From the NCBI RefSeq assembly GCF_964355755.1, contig NC_092673.1, positions 7,137,001 to 7,201,000 on the forward strand: a DNA stretch of 64,000 bases, read 5' to 3'. The DNA comes from Antedon mediterranea (taxonomy: Eukaryota > Echinodermata > Crinoidea > Comatulida > Antedonidae). Position numbers and translations under genes: made by a program. How positions within the stretch are numbered: the stretch's first letter is position 1; every line of letters starts with the position of its first letter. Shown piece by piece: positions 33,733 through 44,900 of the stretch. Under the pieces are notes generated by a model. The model did not search any database. It was not told the origin of the DNA and saw only the letters and a list, made by a program, of their open reading frames with translations.

Positions 33733-36696
33733 GAAATCTAGATACAGTACCGCATTGGATGAATAAAGCGCATCGCCATAGTTAACGTCTACAAAAGGGA
33801 CGAACTAAAGATAATTTTGATTTGATTTGTATTTCTTTTTTTTTTCAATTTTGTGTTTTTGTTTTTTCTCAAATATTGTGTAACTGTACATTGTGCTTTT
33901 GTGTTACTATTTTGGCTGAGTGCCACTGATCTAATCTCCAAATATAATCATTATTACTTCAGAATATATCCATTGTTTGAAATAACAAACACATTTCAAT
34001 TCAATAGCAATGTCGAAATAAAACATTGTGATCTTTAAAATGTATTTATATTTTTACTAAAAATTCTTATTCAAAAGTTAAACAGTGAAATATAGACTAT
34101 AGGTTCGGGCGTTAAATATAAATCTCGAAATTGATTGGATAAAAGTTGTAAGCTGTTTATACGCATGCGTCGTTGAAATAAACAAAAGGTGCTATTCTCA
34201 TTTAGAACATAATTTTTTAAACAACCAATCACGAAACACTGAAATGATGTATGCCTATATACGCATGCGTAGTTGGAACGTCAAAATACGTACAGTATAA
34301 CTGTATTCAAAGTTTAAAATAATAATAATAATACATGCAATGCAATATAATATAATATGAAGTGCATAAGTTTTCAACAGTTCCCTTGGTATTTGTCGCC
34401 TACATTTTAAAACCAATCGTTTAACCGTTATGCCGCAATACAATAATGTTAGAAGGTTCATTTAACGCGCAAATGAATACCTATTGATTGGACAATATCT
34501 ATAACATTACATATTTCACTAATCAATATACTCCTCCCAATATCGATTAATCGATTTTAAATAAATACTTAATTATTTGATACTTTAACGCTTGGTGAAA
34601 TATAATATCATACAACACAATAGATTTAACACGGCACATCAACCTGATGGAATGATGACAAACTTATCCCCGGAAGTTTCTCTTTAGGCCTACACCACCG
34701 GCATGCAAACGCGCCTAGTTACACCTAGTCAAAGGGTATTTGGACGGGTGAAGCGTGAGAATATAGAGTAAATAGTCTATGGGAACATCAGAGTGTCAAC
34801 AATTTTGAAAATAAATAAACGTAATTCGTCATGGTATAAAACCAACAAAGAGGGGATAAGAATTATTGGCGATTACCGGGTCTTATCCATATTTATATTG
34901 AAGGGCCGGGCCCCACTGGTTCCCGTAATCTTCCGTCTTCTTTTGGAGTGGAGTTGTTTTTGTTGAGAGATATAGGATTGAACGAGGGAAGAGCAATTTC
35001 AGTCTTCCCTGGATTGAATCCAGGACTCGGGGTGAACAACCACCAAATTGATATAAAGTAGGCAAATAACGACCACGTGAAATAGAATAGGACGGACATA
35101 CTGTATCTGATTATAAAGAAAACGGAGTGTAAAAAAGCCTGGTACCAAAGATTAAGATATGGGACCACGAAAATATTATATTAAGCCGACGAAATTCAAA
35201 TGTTTTTGCAAGAATCTTTTACACAAGACAGGCACACAATTCTATAAAATAAATAAATACAAATAAAAAATGTCGTTACCTATGGTATATAAAAAAATAC
35301 ACACAATTCTAAACAAAATCAAATCAAGACCTAAAACGATAAAAATACAGTATTCCTTTCCTGTCTATTAAAACAACTTCATTGTTTTATATGTAATATA
35401 TTTTAAGATATGTATAGTTATCTTAAGTAATTGATTGGAATAATTAAGAATTATGTAGGCCTAGGCCTAATATTTTTCGCTATCAAGTAGGCCTACTATA
35501 TTCAGGATGATCTGAAAATTTCCTCCATGCTCATAATATGCCTGTATACAATCATTATTGATCGAATCAAAAATCATTAATCGAAGTTAAGTCATGAGGT
35601 ACTGGCAAATATACAATGCATGTTAATTATTTTACGGTACATCTCCCCCTTCTTTGCTTTACCCGCGCAAAGACATTCACGAATCACAAAGAATTACAAA
35701 GTCCTTATTGAGCTTATACAAACAAAGATATTGATATGCATGTTGTTTAGTCAAATGCAAATATTTTGAAAAAGGCCTACGCATAACTATAGAAATAAAT
35801 TACCGTATATCTTCCATCCATCAAAAGTACAATAGACACAGCACGACGGTATGTTTCGTTGACATTGTCATTATATAAATATTATGAAGGCATCAATTAT
35901 TGGCCTTGAATAATATTATATCTTATAAATTAGTTGTATATCATTTCGGTACAGTATTCAAACTATTCTTTGGAGATAATTAAACATTTGTTTATGAATT
36001 ATTTACCATTTTGTATAGTGTTATGATCGAAAATGGAATTGAGATTTGGAAAGTTGTTACCGGTATTCTAAATACCTATAACATTCCTACTGCTGTAGAT
36101 GAATTGATAGGCTAGGATTTTGTATAACTTCACTCCAGGGTATGCATTTCTTAGGCCTACACGAAAGAAAACTACAGTTTATAAGTATTTTATAATAGAA
36201 GCATTTTCACCGAATAAACTAATATTATCAAGTATCATTAAATATAATGTAACACTAAATTAACTTTTCCGCAAATTTATTTATGGTTTAATGGCTGATG
36301 TTAATTTCATTTCATGGGTAGATTAGCGCAATGCGTACTTCGTTATGGTCACTTCCGACATTTTCTTGTCCTATAGGATTTACAAGACTAGTCCTCTGGC
36401 AATAAACTTATAACATTACGTGGCTACATACGTTTTAGAGTTGACCTGTATGAGGAATAAAAGACAACGATGACCCTGCCCTCACTCCCCTTGGTTTCTG
36501 GAGCAGGCCGACTTCCGATTCTACTTTCGTGTCAAGTGAAATCTATATACGTCAGTCAATCTCGAATGTAGCCTAAATGACAACGGTGAGATTATTCGAA
36601 AGGGGAAACGCATTACGGGCACTGTATTCCCGGAGGAGATCCAACCCCTCCACAACGGCTGTGACGTCCTTCATAACGACTGGGACGTCTTGGAAC
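33733..36696. other. Non-coding stretch; no gene recognised
   Basis: Short frames only. TAGGCCTA lies near 34686, 35457-35468 (two fused copies, GTAGGCCTAGGCCTAA), 35489 and 36152. A GGGCCGGGCCCC palindrome lies near 34902. Confidence 0.45.
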
Positions 36697-37774
36697 GGGT
36701 GTCACGAAAGCTCAGACCACGAAAGCTCAGACCCCCTAAGACCTAAGATCACGAAAGCTAAGACCCAACACCTAGATTACAAATATTTATCTTTCGCACC
36801 TGCCTTGTATTTTAACTCCCAACATTTATTCTGAATACCACACCTTAGAATTGGCACTTTCATGAAAAAGAATCACATAAAAAGTAACAAATACATTTTT
36901 AAATTGATGATTTTACAGACGTTTTTCTCGCACACAAAATGACTAGCCTACAGTACAGTAGGTCATGTTCAATGTTTTTGTTTCTATGGAACGTCAAAAG
37001 AGCAAAAATTATATAGAGGGCTGAAAACTCTGTGGAGTCCATCTACAGTGTGGATGGAACAATGTAAAATTAAAATTGTAATGATAATAGTATAATCATG
37101 CAAGTACGAAGAAAAAAATACTGGCAAATAAATTTTATTTTAAAAATCATGATAAGTTTTTTTGTTTCGTTTTCTTTCTGTTTTTATACTTGTACTATTA
37201 TTGTTGCTCTTTTGGCGCTCCATAGAAACAAAAACATTGAGCATGGGTAGCTCGAGGAGTTACATTGTCATTACAGTATACAGTACAAAGAAACACATCT
37301 GTAAAATCATCAATTTAAAGGATTTATTTATTTGTTATTATGTGTTTCTCCTTCTGAAAGTACTTATAAGTCCTAATTTTAAAGTGTGGTGTTCAGGATA
37401 AAGTTAGTCAACAAATTTGGAGTCAAAATACAAGAAAGGCAGGTGCGTAAGAAAAACATCCTCTGAACCAACACAATGGAGTAAATATATACCAACAAAC
37501 AACCCGTCAAGTTTGTTTGTTGTAAAGAAAAAATATACATTTACTCAACGGGCGTAAATAATGTGAGTTTATCTATGTTTTGCGGTAGTATTAAATTATA
37601 TTTATGGTAATAAATAAAACCTACTGTGTTTAAAATTATGTATGGATAAACAAGTATTGTTTTTAAGCTGTAGTATATCTTAGTATTTGTAATCTTAGGT
37701 GTTGGGTCTTAGCTTTCGTGATCTTAGGTCTTAGGGGGTCTGAGCTTTCGTGGTCTGAGGTTTCGTGACACCCG
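36697..37774. mobile_element. Long foldback element with asymmetric arms
   Basis: The left arm starts CGGGTGTCACGAAAGCTCAG at 36697 and the right arm ends with its inverse at 37774. Both arms carry the block CCCCCTAAGACCTAAGATCA, then CGAAAGCTAAGACCCAACAC, then, further in, CACCTGCC...TTGTATTTT, AATTGATGATTTTACAGA and CAATGTTTTTGTTTCTATGG. The arms run about 36697-37000 and 37210-37774 around a 200-bp spacer. The right arm contains about 220 bp without a counterpart (about 37450-37675), probably a later insertion. No coding capacity. Confidence 0.8.
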
Positions 37775-38080
37775 TCTTGGAACCGTAAATTGAATGACTG
37801 TTTGTTTTATAGTATCATATCTATGTGATTATTGACTATATGAGAATGTCAATGACCGATATTTCACCACTTGACCGACGAATGACATGATCAAAACATC
37901 ATAACAAACTGAACATGAAATGATATACGATATAGGCCTATGAATATCTGTAAAATAGAATTGCGACGTATTCCAATGTAACACAATATGCGTTACGGTG
38001 AAATTTGAAACGCTTTGAAACAAATTGAAAAGCTCATGCTATTTTTGCATTAGTGATTATTCAGTAGAAATAACAACTAA

Positions 38081-38302
38081 TCGATATACCTGTACTAAAA
38101 TAGGTATATACGTACTGAAATAGATATATCGGTAAAGAAATCAATATAACTGCACCAATATCGGTATAGCGGTACAGAAATCGGCATACCGGTACCAAAA
38201 TCGGTATGCAGTTACAAATATAGGTATAACGGTACTAAAATAGTTTTAACGGTACAGAAATCGGTATCGCTGTAACAAAATCAAGATACCCGAACCAAAA
38301 TG
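38081..38302. repeat. Diverged 21-bp tandem repeat, about 10 copies
   Basis: The unit is roughly AAAATCGGTATAACGGTACAG with much variation. Periodicity is clear between about 38140 and 38290. Confidence 0.75.
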
Positions 38303-38654
38303 TACACTGCTTTCCGAAAATCGTTCGGTATCTACAGTCTCAGATACTAAAACCCTCCAAAAACTGTATTGCTTATGACAATAACGTGATACCATATATT
38401 ATATCTACATTTACAGCTATTTGTGGATAATCCACACTCCGCAGTTTAACGGTATCAATCGATATATTCAATTGTAGACTGCTAAATAAAGAATCTAATG
38501 ACGCGATCTATTTCATATTAATCAAAAATCGAAACGAATCTAATTTGTGGACTAGAAAAGATGAATCAATATATACATCTGTCATTCACTCCTAATACCA
38601 CTGTTTCATGCTGCCGCACCATAACTTTGCGTTTCTCATGACCATATTTACATA

Positions 38655-38915
38655 ATATCCGCACGTGTAATGATACGTATAGTTGCTTCATGTCATGAAT
38701 GACATAAAGGTGAATCAATTTATAGCGACCTTAAATCAAACGGAGAATTACGTCACGAGTGTTTGAAATTATTTTAAAAGTTACCATAACATGTTACATT
38801 CATTCCTCATAACCGGATTTGTATACTATGCGCGCGCAGATGGTTACGATAATAGTTGTTACATGTCATGAATGCCATAAAGATGAACCAATTTAAAACC
38901 GATCTAGGAATTATG
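38655..38915. repeat. Diverged direct repeat, about 180-bp spacing
   Basis: TCATGTCATGAATGACATAA then AGGTGAATCAATTTA near 38688-38722 recurs as ACATGTCATGAATGCCATAA then AGATGAACCAATTTA near 38861-38895. Both are preceded by a TA(T/G)TTG(C/T)T block and a CpG-bearing segment. It may be an old tandem duplication. Confidence 0.55.
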
Positions 38916-39260
38916 TACCTAAATAGTACACATATAGGAAAATCGAACAGAGAACTAACCTCACGTCACGAGCGACCTTCAACGGGGTGGTGGGGTCAAT
39001 GGCCGTGAACGTATTCGGCACGTTCACTTTCATTGAGTGTGGCATTTATCTGTTAGTGGCTTGTACTCATGTCATCGTTAAACGAATGCACTCTCAGTGC
39101 ACTCTTGCTGAACTCCATATGTTACATCACAAAGCAAATTACGGTACTCGTGTATATTTTTGGCCAGACTTATGAATGGTGCTGTTAATAGATCTCAACA
39201 CGTTCCATACTTAGCGCGTTTTCTGGATTGCATAACTTGCCGATTCTCAGTAGGCTTGTA

Positions 39261-39400
39261 TGCAGTATCATAGGCAAAGTCCGTGATACAGCATCACATG
39301 TGAGACACATAGCGCATGTTGTAGTCCTTGATCTTACATGATACTGTACAGGATAACATATGAAACATATGTTAATATGGAATTTGCGTATGATACTGCA
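39261..39400. mobile_element. 140-bp MITE-like element (CAGTATCATA family), copy B, complete
   Basis: TGCAGTATCATAGGCAAAG at the left pairs with AATTTGCGTATGATACTGCA at the right; 12 terminal bases are perfect. The body holds GTGATACAGCATCACATGTG and a second TCATATGAAACATATG pair. Relatives lie at 33563 and 47784, and more weakly near 46070-46130. Confidence 0.8.
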
Positions 39401-40039
39401 GAAAATAGCGGTACAATCCATACAGAACCAATAATCCGGTGGCATAACATAGAGTATTTTGGAAACTATCCTAGGTCATTTTTAATTTTAAAATACGACT
39501 ATCGGTATCATTAGTTCATTACTGCAAGTATGGCAATGTTTTGTTGTTTTATAGATTATTGTTTTGATATTCTTAATCACCGTTACGAAATATCAAATTA
39601 AGTATTAATAGGCCTATTCAAATAAAACTAGTACAGCACTATTGACATTCTATTTGATAGCTATATCATTGAAAGAAGCGTTATGAATTAACATGGTAAA
39701 CAATCCATGCGGTTTCTCTACCCTGGATAAAAAATATGGAACTTTTCCAAGTAAAGATCTCAAGATTATCAAACCTGCTTTAAAGTCATCTGTGCACATG
39801 CGCAATAAGTGAATGAACTTCAGATGAACTGTTTTACTTCGGCGATCATTGAAAGTTCGATGTTTGGTCATCGAAGTGGGAATTGTCTACAAGTGTGATT
39901 TTATAGCATGCCCTCACACTTATTTCAATTAGGTCTACTTAGATGATTACCCTATTCAATTCAAACTAACCAACCATCTTCAATAAAATGCCGCTATTAA
40001 ACTAGTATTCAACAGAGAATCCAATGCAATAGATAAAAT
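39401..40039. other. Non-coding stretch; no gene recognised
   Basis: No structure beyond one TAGGCCTA near 39610. Confidence 0.45.
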
Positions 40040-42646
40040 AACTGATCGAGTCGAGACAATAGGCAATTCGTCTTCAAGAAAATATAAAAATAGCTACATA
40101 CAGTCATGTCAATAGGCAATTCGTCTTCAAGGAAATATAAAAATAACTACAATCATGTCAATGGACAATTCGTCTTCAAGAAAATATGTTCCTTGTCTTC
40201 AAGACAATAGATAAAGTAACTAATGTCAAGACAATGGGCACTTCGTCTTTAAAAAAAATAACATGTTACCAGGGAAGAGTGAAATTAATTTCACTCTTTT
40301 CCATTATGTTATACCTTGATTCAAGACAACATATACAATAACAATAGTCAAGACAGTGACAATTCGTCTTCATGACAATATAACTATTCTTCAAAGACAA
40401 TAAGACAAGACAGATACTAGCGTATACCTTCAAGGTAAAATATATTGTACAAGGCAACATGTAACGGGTCTTTATAAGATATATATATAACTAAGGTTGA
40501 AGAGGTACCTATATTTAAGACAATAAAGAAATGGTCATACATATGCCTAACTGGTTTTCACCTGTCTGGTTTTTAAGAGAATGTACCTTGTTCTGAGACA
40601 TGGTCAATATAAAATGTTTTTCAAGAGAATAGGTACCTTGTTGTGAGACCTTTTCTTCAACAAAAACTTATATTTTTTAATAACTTCGGGGCTATATAAA
40701 TGGTCTTCAGGAGAATATGTACAGTTACCAGTGTTCTGAGGGAATTATATATAACTAGGTTTTCAGAATAATATTGTCTTTAATACAATAGATACCTTGT
40801 CTACAAGACAATAGATAATAGATACCTGGTCTTCAAGAAAATAGTACCTGGTCTATAAGCAAATAGATACATGGTCTACAAGAGAATAGATACATTGTTT
40901 TCAAGGCAATAGATACCTGGACTTCAAGACAATAGTACTTGGTCTACAAGCCAATAGTTACCTGGACTTCAAGACAATAGATGCCTGGTCTTCAAGACAA
41001 TAGATAATAGATACCTGGTCTTCAAGACAATAGTACCTGGTCTACAAGCCAATAGATACCTGGACTTCAAGACAATAGATGCCTGGTCTTCAAGACAATA
41101 GATAATAGATACCTGGACTTCAAGACAATAGTACCTGGACTTCAAGACAATAGATACATTGACTTCAAGACAATAGTACCTGGACTTTAAGACAATAGAT
41201 GCCTGGTCTTCAAGACAATAGATAATAGATACCTGGTCTTCAAGACAATAGTGCCTGGTCTACAAGCCAATAGATACCTGGACTTCAAGACAATAGATGC
41301 CTGGTCTTCAAGACAATAGATAATAGATGCCTGGTCTTCAAGACAATAGATAATAGATACCTGGTCTTCAAGACAATAGTACCTGGTCTACAAGCCAATA
41401 GATACCTGGACTTCAAGACAATAGATGCCTGGTCTTCAAGACAATAGCTAGACAATAGTACCTGGTCTACAAGCCAATAGATACCTGGACTTCAAGACAA
41501 TAGATGCCTGGTCTTCAAGACAATAGATACATTAACTTCAAGACAATAGTACCTGGACTTTAAGACAATATATACATTGACTTCAAGACAATAGTACCTG
41601 GTCTACAAGCAAATAAATACATGGTCTACAAGAGAATAGATACATTGTTTTCAAGGCAATAGATACCTGGACTTCAAGACAATAGTACCTGGTCTACAAG
41701 CCAATAGATACATTGACTTCAAGACAATAGTACCTGGACTTCAAGAAAATAGATACATTGACTTCAAGACAATAGTACCTGGACTTTAAGACAATAGATA
41801 CATTAACTTCAAGACAATAGTACCTGGACTTTAAGACAATATATACATTGACTTCAAGACAATAGTACCTGGTCTACAAGCAAATAAATACATGGTCTAC
41901 AAGAGAATAGATACATTGTTTTCAAGGCAATAGATACCTGGACTTCAAGACAATAGTACCTGGTCTACAAGCCAATAGATACATTGACTTCAAGACAATA
42001 GTACCTGGACTTCAAGACAATAGATACATTGACTTCAAGACAATAGTACCTGGACTTTAAGACAATAGATACATTGACTTCAAGACAAAAGTACCTGGAC
42101 TTCAAGACTTTAGTACCTGGACTTCAAAATAATATTATCTGGTCTACAAGACAATATAGGTACCTTGTCTACAAGACAATATAGGTACCTGGTCTACAAG
42201 ACAATAGTACCTGGACTTCAAGACAATATATGTACCTGGTCTACAAGACAATATAGGTACCTGGTCTACAAGACAATAGTACCTGGACTTCAAGACAATA
42301 TAGGTACCTGGTCTACAAGACAATAGATACTTGGTTTCCAAGGCAATATAGGTACCGTACCTGGTCTACAAGACAATACAGGTACCTGGTCTACAAGACA
42401 ATATAGGTACCTGAATATAGGTACCTGGTCTACAAGACAATAGATACTTGGTCTCCAAGGCAATAGATACCTGGTCTTCAAGAGAATATGTAGATGGTTT
42501 TCAAAACATTATGTACCTGCAAGGTCGTCAATAGAAAACTGGTCTTCAATAGATAACTTCAGGACAATATAACTGGTTTTCAGAATACAGTAATACCTCA
42601 GCTGGTCTTAAAGAAAACTGATTCTCAACAAGGCCAACAGCCATTA
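40040..42646. repeat. 22/23-bp minisatellite domain (CTTCAAGACAATAG), left part
   Basis: From about 40780 to 42480 the units are ACTTCAAGACAATAGTACCTGG or TCTACAAGCCAATAGATACCTGG variants, 22-23 bases. Before that, at 40050-40250, looser 46-bp units carry CAATAGGCAATTCGTCTTCAAG. Larger blocks repeat inside: a segment containing GTCTACAAGCAAATAAATAC occurs at about 41601 and 41871 (270-bp period). Several minus-strand frames (CLVDQVPIL, SCRPGTYIV) stay open across it; they are artefacts of the repeat. Confidence 0.9.
40276..40297. repeat. Palindrome shared with the 48863 element
   Basis: GAGTGAAATTAATTTCACTC, extended by one matching base on each side, preceded by TTACCAGGGAA. The same TACCAGGGA(C)GAGTGAAATTAATTTCAC occurs at the left end of the element at 48863-48963, so this may be a solo end. 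Confidence 0.6.
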
Positions 42647-43413
42647 AGTCGCGTGCTACAATGCATAGTGATACCGGACCGACAGACAGACCGACAGACC
42701 GACAGACAGACCGACAGACAGACCGACCGACCGAAATTAATGTTTAAAAATGTTGAAATGTTTAAAAACATTTATATTTTTTTAATTTACACGTGCGTAG
42801 CCTGTCACTTTTGACGTGCTCGTATAACGTAATTTCGAGATCAAAAGTAAGTCAAGAAAACAGAAATCGGGCAAAAAGAGTGCGCAATAACATTTAACGC
42901 GCAGTGCGCGCGCAAAAATATGCGCACTCATGGCAATTTTGTAAACGCTTAAAATTGCCTGAAACGTACTCTTATTTCATCGAAAATAAATTTTAAATAA
43001 ATTTTAAGCGCGCGTACGCATGCGTTACATGCGCTACGCACGTAATTGTATTGCCATATGATGATTTATGCCCTGAAATTTATGAGTAACAAATTTTATT
43101 TAATTGTGATTCATGGTTGTGAAGATATGATTACAAACGTGATTTCGTTAAATCGTGCGTAGACCGCGTAATTTTTTATTGCGCACCGTGAAAACATAAC
43201 CACATTGATTCCTGGCCATAAGGAATATACTGTGAAAAATTGACCTAGCTAGATTAAACTGATATCAAGATAAGGTCAGAAAGCGATAAAACGCATAGTG
43301 ATACCGGACCGACAGACCGACAGACAGACAGACCGACAGACAGACCGACAGACAGACAGACCGACCAACCGACCAACCGACATAGTGAACTATAGAGTCG
43401 CTTCCACGCGACT
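42647..43413. mobile_element. 0.7-kb TIR element (AGTCGCGTG family), copy 2
   Basis: AGTCGCGTG at 42647-42655 and CACGCGACT at 43405-43413 bound a unit that is the inverse of 1838-2512 over nearly its whole length (for example CACGTGCGTAGCCTGTCA, GAAACGTACTCTTATTTCAT, GATTCCTGGCCATAAGGAAT). It is 767 bp long because the (GACCGACA)n tracts near both ends are expanded. It splits the minisatellite domain, whose units resume at 43414. Confidence 0.85.
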
Positions 43414-43530
43414 AAAAACTTCAAGAAAATAGAAAACACGGAGTCATTAGATAACTTCAAGGAAATAGGTACCCGGTTTTCTAGACAATAGGTGCCTGGT
43501 CTTAAGACAATAAATTTGTGGATAACTTGT
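43414..43530. repeat. Minisatellite domain, right remnant
   Basis: ACTTCAAGAAAATAG, ACTTCAAGGAAATAGGTACC and TAGACAATAGGTGCCTGGTC are diverged units of the array seen to the left of the inserted element. Confidence 0.8.
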
Positions 43531-43984
43531 CTTTAATATATAATATAATAGTGTTTAAGATGCATTCTTAAATTGTCTTAAAGCTACAAAACCACTTCAC
43601 ATATACATGTTTAAATAGGCAGCTATAGTTCAAAATTAGTTTAATGTACAAAAAAGCCAAGCCATTCGCCATCTTTTATTCTTTATTGTTTTGCTGTATA
43701 GATACATTGTTGGAAGTAATCTCAAGCCCCTGACCGGAAATGATTAGTGATAAGTTATTCGATAAGGGTTAAGCTCAATTTCCGGTTGATGAGAATTTCG
43801 AGTTCATGCCAGGAAAGGGAAACTTCCTTGGAATGCTCCAGATGACCCTATGAACGACCTGTTTACTCCTGGGAAGTGGCGCTTAACTTTCGACCCCTTT
43901 GTCTTTTCTTAAAGGAGAAAGCCTTTCTATCATTATATGTCAATCCGACACCATACCTGATTCATGTAGGCCTGTATTAATAAC
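43531..43984. other. Non-coding stretch; no gene recognised
   Basis: Less AT-rich than average at 43720-43930, but without an open frame or splice context. Confidence 0.4.
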
Positions 43985-44224
43985 ATTCATAGTGCATTTT
44001 TTATTTGTTCCTATAGAATATAATCGAATTTGAACATATAATGAAAGCTGCAGTGGTACAATTGTTAGGATATCTGCATATATCAAGATGTTCCGATATT
44101 TGAATTCGGAACATCTTGATATGCAGATGTCCTAACAATTGTACCACTGCAGCTTTCATGATATGATTCAAATTCGATTATATTCTAGGCCTATAGGAAC
44201 AAATAAAACATGCACTATGAATCA
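43985..44224. repeat. Near-perfect 240-bp palindrome
   Basis: The arms pair from ATTCATAGTGCAT (left) with ATGCACTATGAAT (right) down to a centre at about 44103 (GATGTTCCG...CGGAACATC) with almost no loop. They include AGCTGCAGTGGTACAATTGT and its inverse. The main difference is a 6-base GGCCTA present only in the right arm (TATTCTAGGCCTATAGG versus CCTATAGAATA). It may be a foldback transposon or a recent inverted duplication. Confidence 0.9.
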
Positions 44225-44605
44225 CCTTGTCCTACAAGTTGACAAAATTGCAATATAAAAGATACACAAGATCTTTCAGTAAAAAGGGGCTCTTTATCAA
44301 ATACATATATTTTTAGATTCTTTAAGAAAAACATTTCTAACATATCTAATTCTAATTGAAAATTAAACATACGTTACATTAGGCCCATACTGACTTACAT
44401 TCATAGAACAAACCTTTAAAACAATCACTGCCGCTCATTTTTAGGAAATTCTAACATTTTACTAAGAGCGTCGAGTAACCAAATTAAAAAAAATGCTTTC
44501 TTGTACGAATAATTAGAAACTATACACCTGCAACAGTTTCTAAAGGTTTTGTTAAAATCTTGATGATAGATACATTGAGGTCATAATAATCGATAATCTG
44601 TGTTG

Positions 44606-44781
44606 CATCTAATACTGTAATGCGTACAGCAATAATCGGTTACTTTTTAACCGATTATCTATTTTGGTGATTTCGTTATTTCGTCATCTAATACTGTAAT
44701 GCGTACAGCAATAATCGGTTACTTTTTAACCGATTATCGATTTTGGTGATTTCGTTATTTCGTTATGTCCTGTTTCTACTG
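44606..44781. repeat. 88-bp direct duplication with internal hairpins
   Basis: The unit starting CATCTAATACTGTAATGCGT at 44606 recurs at 44695 with about one mismatch (GATTATCTATTTT versus GATTATCGATTTT). Each unit contains AATCGGTT...AACCGATT, a perfect 8-bp or longer stem. The high identity implies a recent event. Confidence 0.9.
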
Positions 44782-44829
44782 ACCCCTATGATAGAGACGA
44801 AACGTCAGGAAATGGTAAAACAATTTGAC

Positions 44830-44900
44830 TTATATAATTAATAATCGAATAATTAATTTAATTAATAATCGAATAATTAATTAAATTAATTAATCGAGTA
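44830..44900. repeat. AATTAATAATCGAATAATTAA tandem
   Basis: Two and a half copies of a 24-bp AT-rich unit, itself partly palindromic. Confidence 0.75.

Noticed and set aside
36577-36834. 85-codon ORF
   Set aside because: Runs into the arm of the long foldback; residues such as repeated HESSD come from the short repeats in the arm.
39185-39445. 86-codon minus-strand ORF with several Cys
   Set aside because: More than half lies inside the 140-bp MITE-like element.
42144-42481. Minus-strand ORFs rich in CLVDQVPIL
   Set aside because: Translations of the 22/23-bp minisatellite, not genes.
40040-42646. CRISPR-like regularity of the repeat array
   Set aside because: Units abut without unique spacers, and the DNA is animal nuclear; it is a minisatellite.
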